Source: Caulobacter sp. NIBR1757
GTDB taxonomy: Bacteria > Pseudomonadota > Alphaproteobacteria > Caulobacterales > Caulobacteraceae
Assembly: GCF_027912495.1 (NCBI RefSeq)
Contig: NZ_CP115463.1
Location: 930,001 to 994,000, forward strand
Direction: 5' to 3'
Length of the DNA stretch: 64,000 nt
Each line of letters begins with the position of its first letter. Within the stretch, counting starts at the first letter, position 1. The notes beneath the pieces were generated by a model. That model was not told where the DNA came from and did no database searches. It worked only from the letters and a program-made list of their open reading frames with translations. Positions 36,305-43,671 of this stretch are shown here, in pieces. A program made the translations under genes and the position numbers.

Positions 36305-36894
36305 CCTTCGCTCCGGATGGCTTTCAGGTCCTCGCCCCAGCGTTTCACCGGCGCCCAGTCGAGGCCGAAGCCGTCGAGAGCCCGACCGACGGACTGATCG
36401 ACCATCTCCTCGATCGACTGGGGCTTGGCGTAGAAGGCCGGCATCGGCGGGGCGATGACCGCGCCCATTTCGGCGAGCGCCGTCATAGTCCGCAGATGGC
36501 CCAGGTGCAGCGGCGTCTCGCGGACCATCAGCACCAGCCGCCGGCCCTCCTTGAGCACAACGTCGGCGGCCCGGGTCAGCAGGCTGGAGGTGACGCCGGT
36601 GGCGATCTCGCTCATCGTCCGAACCGAGCAGGGCGCGATGATCATGCCGCGGGTCCGGAAGCTGCCCGAGGCGATGGATGCGCCGACATCGCCGACCTTG
36701 TGCACGACGTCCGCCCGGGCGGCGACGTCGGCGGGAGTCAGATTCGCTTCCTGGGCGAGGGTCAGGGCCGCTGATTTCGACATGACCAGATGACTTTCGA
36801 CACCCAGGTCACGACAGGCGTCGAGGGCGCGCAGACCCAGCCAAACCCCGCTGGCGCCAGAGATTCCGACGATCAACCGCCCCTTTTGCGCCAT
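36301..36894 (-). CDS. ubiX: Flavin prenyltransferase UbiX
   Basis: Makes prenylated FMN, cofactor of UbiD-type decarboxylases, in ubiquinone synthesis. N-terminal LIVGISGASGVWLGLRAL binds FMN; APCSVRTMSEIATGVTSSLLTRAADVVLKEGRRLVLMVRETPLHLGHLR is the most conserved stretch and is intact. 197 aa. No ubiD in the window. First gene of its operon, divergent from the small DUF465 gene at 36989. Confidence 0.95.
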   Translation of the reverse strand: MAQKGRLIVGISGASGVWLGLRALDACRDLGVESHLVMSKSAALTLAQEANLTPADVAARADVVHKVGDVGASIASGSFRTRGMIIAPCSVRTMSEIATGVTSSLLTRAADVVLKEGRRLVLMVRETPLHLGHLRTMTALAEMGAVIAPPMPAFYAKPQSIEEMVDQSVGRALDGFGLDWAPVKRWGEDLKAIRSEG

Positions 36895-36919
36895 CCGACC
36901 GGTCCAACTTCCCAGTTAT

Positions 36920-36952
36920 GTGAACAGACTTCCCGTCATCTCGGGTGTTCAC
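36920..36952. promoter_or_regulatory. Inverted repeat between ubiX and the divergent DUF465 gene
   Basis: GTGAACA (36920-36926) and TGTTCAC (36946-36952) are perfect inverted arms, 19 bases apart, with an inner CCCG…CGGG pair. Arm spacing of about two helical turns suits a dimeric regulator. It lies 26 bases upstream of the ubiX ATG and 37 upstream of the DUF465 ATG. The cognate regulator is not identifiable here. Confidence 0.45.
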
Positions 36953-36988
36953 TTGAGTGTGTATAGATAGCCAAGGAGGCGAAATACC

Positions 36989-37162
36989 ATGGCCTTGGAA
37001 GCCCGTCTGCGGGAGCTCGACAGCCGCCACAGGAAACTGGACCGGACCATCGAGCAGGAACTGACGCACCCGGCGTCCGACGATATCAGGATCGCGGAAC
37101 TCAAACGGCAGAAACTACGCCTCAAGGAAGAGATCGAAGGCCTGAAGGCTCGAACTCACTAG
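36989..37162 (+). CDS. DUF465 (YdcH-like) small protein, second copy
   Basis: 57 aa: MALEARLRELDSRHRKLDRT…, then ELKRQKLRLKEEIEGLKARTH. The two helices match DUF465 and the paralogue at 35583-35810, here in more compact form. Strong Shine-Dalgarno AAGGAGG eight bases before the ATG. Ends just before a strong bidirectional terminator. Confidence 0.85.
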   Translation: MALEARLRELDSRHRKLDRTIEQELTHPASDDIRIAELKRQKLRLKEEIEGLKARTH

Positions 37163-37169
37163 AATACGG

Positions 37170-37204
37170 AAAACCCCTCCACCGGTTGTCGGTGGAGGGG
37201 TTTT
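37170..37204. terminator. Bidirectional intrinsic terminator
   Basis: AAAACCCCTCCACC and GGTGGAGGGGTTTT form a perfect 14-base-pair stem with a 7-base loop. The T-run on either strand serves the DUF465 gene (plus) and the TrcR-like gene (minus), which converge here. Confidence 0.92.
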
Positions 37205-37233
37205 CTCATTCAGTCCAACGCCTGAGGCGAGGA

Positions 37234-37947
37234 TCAATCCTCGTCGTCGTCGTCGTAGTCGACGGCCGGGCCGGTGTTGGCGAAGACGTTCTTCAGATCG
37301 ACGTCGCCGCCGCGATCGTCTTCTTCCTCGTACACGGGTTCCGGTTCGACCTGGGCCTCACCGGCCGGGCTGAGCGAGGGGCCGTCGCTGACGATGCCCT
37401 TCTTGAGGTCGTCCTTGGCCTTCTTGTCGGCGGCCTTGCGGACCACGGCGTCCAGCTCGATCTGGCCGACGAGGCCCAGGGTCACCGGATCGACGGGCTT
37501 CAGGTTGGCGCTGTTCCAGTGGCTGCGGTCGCGGACCGCCTCGATGGTCGACTTGGTGGTGCCGAGCAGCTTGGAGATCTGGGCGTCGGTGACTTCCGGG
37601 TGGTTGCGCACGAACCAGGCGATGGCGTCCGGACGGTCCTGGCGACGCGACACCGGGGTGTAGCGCGGGGCCTTCTTCTGCGGCTTCAGCAGCTCGGCGT
37701 GGCGGCTCTTCTGGACCTGCATGCGGTACTTGGAGTTGGCGGTGGCCTTGTCCAGTTCTTCGCGGTTCAGCTGGCCGTTGGTGATCGGGTCGGCGCCGCG
37801 GATGTCGCGGGCCACTTCGCCGTCGGCGATGCCGCGCACTTCCAGCGGGTGCAGCCCGCAGAAGTCGGCGATCTGTTCGAACGTCAGGGAGGTGTTGTCC
37901 ACCAGCCAGACGGCGGTGGCCTTGGGCATCAGGATCGGTTCGGCCAT
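37234..37947 (-). CDS. DUF1013/TrcR-type cell-cycle transcriptional regulator
   Basis: 237 aa. Begins MAEPILMPKATAVWLVDNTSLTFEQIADFCGLHPLEVRGIADGE, the near-invariant N-terminus of the alphaproteobacterial DUF1013 family; a second helix-turn-helix-like segment is PEVTDAQISKLLGTTKSTIEAVRDRSHW (about 118-145). The C-terminus is strongly acidic (EEEDDRGGDVD… DYDDDDED). I prefer ATG 37947 over 37953 because GGAG lies seven bases before the former. Named TrcR in some annotations; direct targets are not visible here. Confidence 0.88.
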   Translation of the reverse strand: MAEPILMPKATAVWLVDNTSLTFEQIADFCGLHPLEVRGIADGEVARDIRGADPITNGQLNREELDKATANSKYRMQVQKSRHAELLKPQKKAPRYTPVSRRQDRPDAIAWFVRNHPEVTDAQISKLLGTTKSTIEAVRDRSHWNSANLKPVDPVTLGLVGQIELDAVVRKAADKKAKDDLKKGIVSDGPSLSPAGEAQVEPEPVYEEEDDRGGDVDLKNVFANTGPAVDYDDDDED

Positions 37948-38072
37948 GGGCATGCTCCAGAAACAGCGGCGCCCGGCCTTTCGGCCGGGCGGGTCTTGGA
38001 AACTGCTATAGCGAGGTTCCCTCAAGAAGGGAACGGGGACTTGCATCCGCAGCCTGCAAGCCCCCGAAATCG

Positions 38073-38228
38073 CTAAATTCGTCCCATCAGCAGCAGGACG
38101 ATGACGATCACCAGCACCAGGCCGAGGCCGCCACTGGGGAAGTAGCCCCAGCTGCGCGAGTGGCCCCAGGTCGGCAGCGAGCCGATGAGGGCGAGGATCA
38201 GGACGATGATGAGGATCGTGCCGAGCAT
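38073..38228 (-). CDS. DUF3309 small membrane protein
   Basis: 51 aa, MLGTILIIVLILALIGSLPTW…GWGYFPSGG-like centre (HSRSWGYFPSGGLG) and second helix LVLVIVIVLLLMGRI. Two hydrophobic helices around a WGYxPSGG loop are diagnostic of DUF3309. Function unknown. Start at 38228 is chosen because it begins the family consensus and is preceded by AAGGAAAC. Confidence 0.87.
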   Translation of the reverse strand: MLGTILIIVLILALIGSLPTWGHSRSWGYFPSGGLGLVLVIVIVLLLMGRI

Positions 38229-38323
38229 GTGAGGTTTCCTTGAACAGCGTAAAGTCTCCGCCATTCAATTCTTCGATGCCGCGTCAGTTCCCGGCCGCTG
38301 AACTCTTCAATGATCTTCCGGCC

Positions 38324-38704
38324 TCAGGCCGGCTGGTCCTTGGTCACCCGGTTGGCCCACAGCAGGCCGATGAAACCACCCTTGATGCGCGGCAGCAGGG
38401 TCAGCACCGCGGCGGTCAGGGCCGCAAGGGCGGCGGGGACGATGATCCAGGGGCTGGTTTCCCACATGACGGGGAAGAAGAAGGCCGGGGCGACGATCAG
38501 GTGGCCGACCAGCAGGATGGTCAGATAGGCCGGGCCGTCGTCGGCGCGGTACTGCGACAGGTCGTGGCCGCAGGCGGCGCACTCGGCGTTGACCTTCAGG
38601 TAGCGGGCGAACAGCTCGCCCTCGCCGCAGTTGGGGCAACGGTGCTTGAGGCCGCGCTTGATGCCGAGGCCCACGGGCCGGCGGACGTCACTGGTATTGG
38701 ACAT
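38324..38704 (-). CDS. DUF983 zinc-ribbon membrane protein
   Basis: 126 aa. Zinc ribbon CPNCGEGELF … CAACGHDLSQY (about 23-50), then two membrane segments (LTILLVGHLIVAPAFFFPVMW and WIIVPAALAALTAAVLTLLP). DUF983 genes are often near cytochrome oxidase assembly genes, which is not the case here. Start at 38704 matches the length of the family. Confidence 0.88.
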   Translation of the reverse strand: MSNTSDVRRPVGLGIKRGLKHRCPNCGEGELFARYLKVNAECAACGHDLSQYRADDGPAYLTILLVGHLIVAPAFFFPVMWETSPWIIVPAALAALTAAVLTLLPRIKGGFIGLLWANRVTKDQPA

Positions 38705-38763
38705 GGCGGGCATATGCGCCTTCGCGGCGGGTTTCGATAGGGCGGCCGGGCTCACAATCGGTT

Positions 38764-39777
38764 TCAGGATACGGCCTTCAGCGCCGCGCCCAGCTCATCG
38801 ACCATGTCCGGCGTGGTCGCCCAGCTGCACATGAAGCGGACCGTGCCGTCGAGGAAGCGGTAGACGAACCAGCCCTGGCCCCTCAGCCGGTCAAGCGCCG
38901 CCTCGTCCATCTCGACGAACAGGCCGTTGGCCTCGACCGGATGGCGCACGGGGAACGGCATCTGGGCGGCCAGCCGCCGGGCCATGGCGTTGGCGTGGGC
39001 GGCGCGGACCGACCAGGCGCCGGTTTCCAGCAGGCCGATCCAGGGGGCGGCGAGGTAGCGGCCCTTGGACACCAGCTGGCCGGCGTGCTTGAGGCGGGCA
39101 TCGAACCGCCGGGCCAGCGCCTTGTTGAGCAGGACCACGGCCTCGGTCGGCGTCGAGCCGGACTTGGTGCCGCCCATGATCAGGATGTCGACGCCCATCT
39201 TCGCGACCGACTTGAGGTCGAAGCCGGCGGCGACGGCGTTGGCCAGGCGGGCGCCGTCGAGGTGGACGCCGTAGCCCATGGCCTTCACGGGCTGGATCAG
39301 GGCCTCGAGGTCGGCCTGCGCGTAGACCGTGCCGTATTCGGTGGCCTGGGTCAGGGACAGGGCGGCGGCCGGCTGGCGGTAGCTGACGTCGGGTTGGCTG
39401 AGCGCCTCGGTCAGGGCCGGCAGATCGATCTTGCCCGACGGGCCGGGCAACCCGATCAGGCCGACGCCATGGCCGAAGAAGCCGGGAGCGCCGGTCTCGT
39501 CGGTGCAGACGTGGGCATGCTCGTGGGCCAGCACCGCCTCGTGCGGTTGGGCCAGTGCGGCCAGGGCGACGGCGTTGGCGGCGGTGCCCGAGGCGGTGAA
39601 GCGGATGTCGGCGTCGGCGCCCAGGGCTTCGCGGATCAGGTCGGCGGCCCGGGCCGAGACATGATCGGTCCCATAGCCGGAGGCGGTCCCGGCGTTGGCG
39701 GCGATCAACGCCTCCATCACCTCGGGCATGGCCCCGGCGACGTTGTCGGAGGCGAAGTCGTAGCGGGCGTCGGTCAT
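38764..39777 (-). CDS. ltaE: Low-specificity L-threonine aldolase
   Basis: PLP enzyme cleaving L-threonine/allo-threonine to glycine and acetaldehyde. 337 aa from ATG 39777 (MTDARYDFASDNVAGAMPEVMEAL). Substrate/cofactor motifs: YGTDHVSARAADLIREALG, HEHAHVCTDETGAPGFFGHG, and Lys in ILIMGGTKSGSTPTEA as the PLP lysine. Short upstream extension into repeat D is rejected. Confidence 0.93.
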   Translation of the reverse strand: MTDARYDFASDNVAGAMPEVMEALIAANAGTASGYGTDHVSARAADLIREALGADADIRFTASGTAANAVALAALAQPHEAVLAHEHAHVCTDETGAPGFFGHGVGLIGLPGPSGKIDLPALTEALSQPDVSYRQPAAALSLTQATEYGTVYAQADLEALIQPVKAMGYGVHLDGARLANAVAAGFDLKSVAKMGVDILIMGGTKSGSTPTEAVVLLNKALARRFDARLKHAGQLVSKGRYLAAPWIGLLETGAWSVRAAHANAMARRLAAQMPFPVRHPVEANGLFVEMDEAALDRLRGQGWFVYRFLDGTVRFMCSWATTPDMVDELGAALKAVS

Positions 39778-39827
39778 GGGGTTCCGTTTAGCGGCAGAGT
39801 GGAGGGAGGGAAACCGGCCGGCGTCCG

Positions 39828-40014
39828 TAAACCCTCTCCTTCCCACCCTGCTTCGCTGTCGCTCCGCAGGGCGGGCCCCTTCCTCTCCCTCGCGGGAGAG
39901 GAGCTGGGAGGTGACGCGCCGTCAGACAGCGGGTGGCGGACGAATAGTTCAAGCCCCTCTCCCGCGAGGGAGAGGGAGGGGCCCGCCGCGAAGCGGTGGG
40001 AGGGAGAGGGTTTA
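39828..40014. repeat. Family D twin-hairpin repeat
   Basis: TAAACCCTCTCCTTCCCACC at one end, inverted GGTGGGAGGGAGAGGGTTTA at the other; inner stems CTCTCCCTCGCGGGAGAG and CTCTCCCGCGAGGGAGAG. Its right end TTTA provides the stop codon TAA (40012-40014, minus strand) of the SRPBCC gene. Confidence 0.92.
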
Positions 40015-40752
40015 CGGTGCAGGCGGATAGGTCTCCGTCCACCAGGCCTTCCAGCGGTCCTCAAGCTCACTGAAGGCCGCATCATCCAGCCCGTAGGCGG
40101 TGATCATCACCATGCCGGGGCCGTGGCCGCCGCCGACGGTCCAGCCGCCGGCATCGTGGACGTTGAGCAGGCCCGCCCAGGCGTCGACCGTCACGGCCAC
40201 CTGATATTTCGAGACGTGCCAGAGGTTGCCACTGACCGTGTCGCCGGTCGGCAGGACACGGCTGACGGCGTCGCCGACGTGGCCGCTGCGCAAGTCGGCG
40301 AGGCCCAGGGCGGCGAGGGGCCGATCCCCCTCGCGCTCGCCCTTGGGCAGCGACAGCCACAGGGTGCGGCGGGGGGCGAGGCCTTCCTTTTCGAGGCCGA
40401 ACTTCAGCTGCTGGACGAACATGATCCAGCCCTCGGTCATGTCTTCGTAGACGTCAGTCCAGGCCGCGCCGTCGGCGGGGGCGGCGCGGATGACCCGCAG
40501 GCGGCTGCCGGCCCCGGCGACGGTCAGCTCGAAGCGGTCGCTGGTGCCGTTGAAGGCGATGACGCCGGTCGCCTCGTCGGCGGTGGCGTGCTCGACGAAG
40601 ATGAAATCGACCTCGGCCGCCAGGCTGTCGGACTCCCAGCCGAACCAGCGGGCGACCTGGGCCGGATCGCGCAGGGCGGCCCAGACGGTCTCGACCGGGG
40701 CGGCGATGGTCAGGTCGATGAGGACGCGGTCCCCGGCGTCGTTGGTGGTCAT
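40012..40752 (-). CDS. SRPBCC (AHSA1-type) domain protein
   Basis: 246 aa. N-terminal AHSA1-like fold: VLIDLTIAAPVETVWAALRDPAQVARWFGWESDSL and VYEDMTEGWIMFVQQLKFGLEKEG. The C-terminal ~100 residues (LADLRSGHVGDAV… TAYGLDDAAFSELEDRWKAWWTETYP) are an extension. Co-translated with the upstream ArsR-type gene (ATGA), the usual pairing for this family. Its stop codon comes from the edge of repeat D, so the original C-terminus may have been trimmed or altered by a few residues. Confidence 0.85.
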   Translation of the reverse strand: MTTNDAGDRVLIDLTIAAPVETVWAALRDPAQVARWFGWESDSLAAEVDFIFVEHATADEATGVIAFNGTSDRFELTVAGAGSRLRVIRAAPADGAAWTDVYEDMTEGWIMFVQQLKFGLEKEGLAPRRTLWLSLPKGEREGDRPLAALGLADLRSGHVGDAVSRVLPTGDTVSGNLWHVSKYQVAVTVDAWAGLLNVHDAGGWTVGGGHGPGMVMITAYGLDDAAFSELEDRWKAWWTETYPPAP

Positions 40753-41330
40753 CGGTTCTTGCTTCCTTTGGCGGGGTGGGTGGCGGCGATCAGGCGATAG
40801 GGGCGGCCGCCGGGGCTGTCGAATTCGGCGGCCAGGGCGGCGATGGTCTCGGTCAGGCGGGCGGCGAAGCGTTCGATGTCGCCGGGGGCGGCGAAGGCGA
40901 TTTCGGCGTCGAGGGTGAAGGTCAGCAGGCGGCGGCCCTCGGCGTCTGCGGTCTGGCGCATGCGGCCGACCTCGCGGACGGTTTCGGCGGCGGTGCGGAT
41001 CAGGTGGTCGGCGGCGTAGCGGTCCTGGGTCAGGGCTTCGGGGGCCGGGCCGGCCAGCAGGTCGGGATCGACCAGGTAGGCGTCGGCGCTGGCGGTGAAC
41101 AGCCGTTCGGTGAAGCCCCGGCGCTGGCGTTGCTCGACGAGATTGACCAGGCCCGCCTCCTCCAGGGCCTTGAGGTGATAGCCGACCTTCTGGCGCGGCA
41201 TGTTCAGGGCGACGGCCAGGCTGGCGGCCGAGCCCGGCGACTGCAGGGCGGTCAGCATCCGGCGGCGGATCGGCGAGAGGGCGGTCCTCACGCGGTCGGC
41301 GTCGTCGAGCAGGGCCATAGGTGCAGTCAT
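40749..41330 (-). CDS. ArsR-type winged-helix transcriptional regulator
   Basis: 193 aa from ATG 41330. Winged helix at about 15-85: RTALSPIRRRMLTALQSPGSAASLAVALNMPRQKVGYHLKALEEAGLVNLVEQR. The C-terminal part (ADHLIRTAAETVREVGRMR… TFTLDAEIAFAAPGDIERFAARL) is an effector/dimer region seen in ArsR members paired with SRPBCC proteins. No metal-binding Cys cluster. A perfect palindrome 32 bases upstream (41362-41380) is the likely autoregulatory operator. Confidence 0.87.
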   Translation of the reverse strand: MTAPMALLDDADRVRTALSPIRRRMLTALQSPGSAASLAVALNMPRQKVGYHLKALEEAGLVNLVEQRQRRGFTERLFTASADAYLVDPDLLAGPAPEALTQDRYAADHLIRTAAETVREVGRMRQTADAEGRRLLTFTLDAEIAFAAPGDIERFAARLTETIAALAAEFDSPGGRPYRLIAATHPAKGSKNR

Positions 41331-41361
41331 GGGGGTCAGGGAACAATAGAAAAATAAAACT

Positions 41362-41380
41362 GTCAAATGGTCGATTTGAC
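41362..41380. promoter_or_regulatory. Probable operator of the ArsR-type regulator
   Basis: GTCAAATGGTCGATTTGAC is an inverted repeat with perfect 7-base arms and a 5-base centre. It creates TTGACA on the minus strand towards the ArsR gene and TTGACC on the plus strand (41376-41381). With a 17-base spacer the latter is followed by TATCCC (41399-41404). A bound dimer would block both directions. Confidence 0.65.
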
Positions 41381-41410
41381 CGATTGGCATATCGCCGCTA
41401 TCCCGCCGGC

Positions 41411-41494
41411 ATGGTCGTTTTGCCCGCCCGCGCCACCCTGCAGCAACGCCAGTCGCACAGACTGGCGGCCGTTGCGGCCGGCCGGATCGGATAA
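41411..41494 (+). other. Possible leaderless 27-codon ORF
   Basis: ATG at 41411 lies six to seven bases after the proposed -10 and has no Shine-Dalgarno, so a transcript would start at or next to the ATG. The peptide is MVVLPARATLQQRQSHRLAA… ending in GRIG and TAA. A terminator follows 32 bases later. It could be a leader peptide or small protein controlled by the ArsR operator; it could also be chance. Confidence 0.3.
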
Positions 41495-41526
41495 TCCCGG
41501 CGCCCCGCCGGACCGACCGCCCTCGC

Positions 41527-41556
41527 AACCCCGCCCACCGGCGGGGTTTTGCTTTT
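41527..41556 (+). terminator. Intrinsic terminator before the 41589 gene
   Basis: AACCCCGCC and GGCGGGGTT pair around a short CACC loop, followed by TTGCTTTT. It points in the plus direction and lies 33 bases upstream of the next gene, so it ends a short transcript from the divergent promoter or attenuates the gene. Confidence 0.7.
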
Positions 41557-41588
41557 CAGGCTCCGCCCATTCCCCAAGGAGCCTTCCC

Positions 41589-42008
41589 ATGACCTTCACC
41601 ACCGAAGCCGATCTCGCCGCCGTCGCCGACGGCGTCATCGCCATGACCCTGCCCAAGCCGGCCTGGACCCATGCGGCGCACTTCGCCTGCGCCGTCTGGA
41701 TCGTCATGCGGCGGCCTGATCTGGTCGCCGAGCGCGATCTGCCGAATCTCATCCGCGCCTACAACGAGAGCACCGACACGCCGAACACCGACAGCGGCGG
41801 CTACCATGAGACGATCACGCAGGCCTCGCTGCGGGCGGTGCGGACCGCCGTGGCCGAGGGCGGGACGCCCGTGGAGGTGCTTCGCCGGCTGCTGCAAAGC
41901 CACGGGCGCAGCGACTGGCTGCTGAAGCACTGGAGCCGCGAGCGGTTGTTCAGCGTCGAGGCCCGGCGGCGTTGGCTGGAGCCGGATCTGGCGCCGCTGC
42001 GGGGCTGA
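41589..42008 (+). CDS. Conserved-looking protein of unknown function, 139 aa
   Basis: Start ATG 41589 with AAGGAG eight bases upstream; the longer open frame is rejected because it includes the terminator. Notable: LPKPAWTHAAHFACAVWIVMRRPDLV (about 20-45) with an HAAH motif, then LIRAYNESTDTPNTDSGGYHETITQASLRAVR (about 54-85), which looks like a conserved binding surface with two His and an Asn/Asp-rich loop. I do not recognise the family. Confidence 0.78.
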   Translation: MTFTTEADLAAVADGVIAMTLPKPAWTHAAHFACAVWIVMRRPDLVAERDLPNLIRAYNESTDTPNTDSGGYHETITQASLRAVRTAVAEGGTPVEVLRRLLQSHGRSDWLLKHWSRERLFSVEARRRWLEPDLAPLRG

Positions 42009-42027
42009 GGTTCGCGCCTCGCGCCTT

Positions 42028-42190
42028 ATCGAAGCGGCTGTCCATTATAGCCGCCGGCGGGTGACCTACAAAACAAGGCGTGCGCTCGCCACCGGGGCCG
42101 CGAAGGCGGCGAAACCCCAGGCAGCGTGGGCTTTGGCGTAGGTTTGCGCTCTGAGACTGTAGCCTCGGGCGTGGGTCGGTGCGTGGGTAG
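42028..42190 (-). repeat. Family G two-block element, copy 2
   Basis: Shares TATCGAAGCGG, five bases, CATTATAGCC with 7208-7345, and about 105 bases further TGTAGCC, five bases, CGTGGGTCG, TGCGT, GGT. The minus strand again has TATAAT (42044-42049). TTGTAG stands 16 bases upstream of it, a weak -35. Transcription from it would run antisense into the 41589 gene. Confidence 0.45.
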
Positions 42191-42257
42191 AGTGTCGCCG
42201 GATGTGGGCCGGTTTGAGGGCGTGCCGGCCTACGGAATCGACTGTCCGACAATTTGC

Positions 42258-42292
42258 CCATTTTGGGTCAAAATGGATATGTCTAGACATAT
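42258..42292. promoter_or_regulatory. Two adjacent palindromes
   Basis: CCATTTTGGGTCAAAATGG (8-base arms, 42258-42276) is directly followed by the perfect 16-base palindrome ATATGTCTAGACATAT (42277-42292). The stretch is far more AT-rich than its surroundings. Looks like a double operator or protein-binding site; no regulated gene start is obvious. Confidence 0.55.
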
Positions 42293-42312
42293 TCATCTTG
42301 CGGGCGGGTCCA

Positions 42313-42452
42313 TCCTGTCATCCCGGCCGGAGCGTAGCGGAGCGCCGGGACCCAGGGGGTGGCGAAGCACCGCACGGGCAGCCGCCACCATCGAGCCTGG
42401 GTCCCCTGGGTCCCGGCTCTTCGCGCTTCGCGCTGCGGCCGGGATGACAGGA
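42313..42452. repeat. Family E twin-hairpin repeat
   Basis: TCCTGTCATCCCGGCC and GGCCGGGATGACAGGA are perfect inverted ends; inner inverted pair GGGACCCAGG / CCTGGGTCCC. Sits 16 bases beyond the epoxide hydrolase stop codon and may terminate it. CTGTCATCCCGG-type repeats are common in alphaproteobacterial genomes. Confidence 0.88.
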
Positions 42453-42467
42453 GAGGGAAAGACGCGG

Positions 42468-43613
42468 CTAGACCTCGCGGCCCCAGGCCCGCACCTCCTC
42501 GACGAACAGCTCCGGCTCTTCCATCGCCGCGAAGTGGCCGCCTCGGGGCATGTCCTGCCAGCGGGTGATGTTGTAGGCCCGGCCGGCCCAGCTTCGCGGC
42601 GGGGCGGAATAGAGGGCCTCGCCGGGGAAGTTGGCGAAGGCGGTCGGGGTCTCGCAGCGGGTCCCCTCGGGCAGGACGATGCCGCCCTCCTCGATCAGGG
42701 CGCGGTAGTACCAGGCGCCGGTCGTGAAGCTGCCGGTCATGACGTAGATCATGACGTTGGTCAGCAGCTGGTCCATCGAGAAGACGTCGGTGAAGGGCTT
42801 GGTGCGCAGGTCGGCCCAGTCGTGGAAACGCTCGACGATCCAGGCGGCCTGGCCGACCGGGTTGCCGGCTCCCAGCCAGGCCACCGACTGCGGCTTGGAG
42901 ACCTGCAGGCGCAGATAGGCGCCCATCATGTCGCCGGCCGCGCCGGTGCGGGTGATCCAGTCGATCTCGTCCTGGCTCTGCGGCGAGCCGGCGGGGCGCA
43001 GGCCGATCATGTTGAGGTGGATGGCGCGGGCGTTCGAACCGTGATCATGGCCGAGCCAGCTGGTCACCAGGGCGCCCCAGTCGCCGCCCTGGGCGAGATA
43101 GGTCTCGTAGCCGAGCACCTGCGTCATCAGGGTGTTGAACAGCCGGGCCGTGCCGCGTTGGCCGAAGGGGCGGGCGGGCTTGGAGGAGAAGCCGAAGCCG
43201 GGGAGGGAGGGGATGACGAGGTCGAAGGCGTCCTCCGCCTTGCCGCCGAACCGCGAGGGGAAGGCCAGGCGTTCGGCGGCGCCCCAGAACTCGTAGTGGC
43301 TGCCCGGCCAGCCGTGGGTCAGCAGCAGGGGGCGCTTGCCGCCGGCCTCACCGACGATGTGGACGAAGTGGAGGTCGAAGTCCTCGACCCGGGCCGAGAA
43401 CTGCGGGAAGCGGTTGAGCTCGGCGACGGCGGCGCGCCAGTCGTAGCCATCGGTCCAGTGGGCGCAGAGCTCGCGCAGGAACTGCGGATCGGTCCCGCAG
43501 CCCCAGCCGCCCTCGATGGGGGCGACGGGGAAGGGGTATTCGGCTACCCGGCGCAGGACGTCGGCGACGGCGGCGTCGTCCCAGGAGACGGTGAAAGGCG
43601 TCGGCGTGGTCAT
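42468..43613 (-). CDS. Epoxide hydrolase (EHN-type alpha/beta hydrolase)
   Basis: 381 aa. N-terminal EHN segment (FTVSWDDAAVADVLRRVAEYPFP, WRAAVAELNRFPQF), oxyanion-hole motif THGWPGSHYEFW (about 103-114), nucleophile Asp in LAQGGDWGALVTSWLG (about 180), and C-terminal His in PRGGHFAAMEEPE. These fit microsomal-type epoxide hydrolases that open epoxides to diols. Start at 43613 chosen over 43640 for the MTTPTPF N-terminus typical of the family. Confidence 0.9.
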   Translation of the reverse strand: MTTPTPFTVSWDDAAVADVLRRVAEYPFPVAPIEGGWGCGTDPQFLRELCAHWTDGYDWRAAVAELNRFPQFSARVEDFDLHFVHIVGEAGGKRPLLLTHGWPGSHYEFWGAAERLAFPSRFGGKAEDAFDLVIPSLPGFGFSSKPARPFGQRGTARLFNTLMTQVLGYETYLAQGGDWGALVTSWLGHDHGSNARAIHLNMIGLRPAGSPQSQDEIDWITRTGAAGDMMGAYLRLQVSKPQSVAWLGAGNPVGQAAWIVERFHDWADLRTKPFTDVFSMDQLLTNVMIYVMTGSFTTGAWYYRALIEEGGIVLPEGTRCETPTAFANFPGEALYSAPPRSWAGRAYNITRWQDMPRGGHFAAMEEPELFVEEVRAWGREV

Positions 43614-43671
43614 GGCGGGCTCCCCTTGTTTGGTCATCACTAAGCGTGGCGTGACGTCGGGGCCGTCAAGG

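Larger units (their letters stand above)
42009..42467. other. Convergent intergenic region of 459 bases
   Basis: Lies between the ends of two genes pointing at each other, where a short spacer is expected. It holds the family G element (42028-42190), a low-GC stretch with two adjacent palindromes (42258-42292) and repeat E (42313-42452). A minus-strand open frame (42066-42296) starts on the palindromes but has no recognisable protein features. Confidence 0.7.

Noticed and set aside
42066..42296. Minus-strand ORF of 76 codons starting on the double palindrome
   Set aside because: No Shine-Dalgarno, no recognisable protein features, and it runs through the family G element. It could still be an expressed small RNA, so the region is reported as non-coding.
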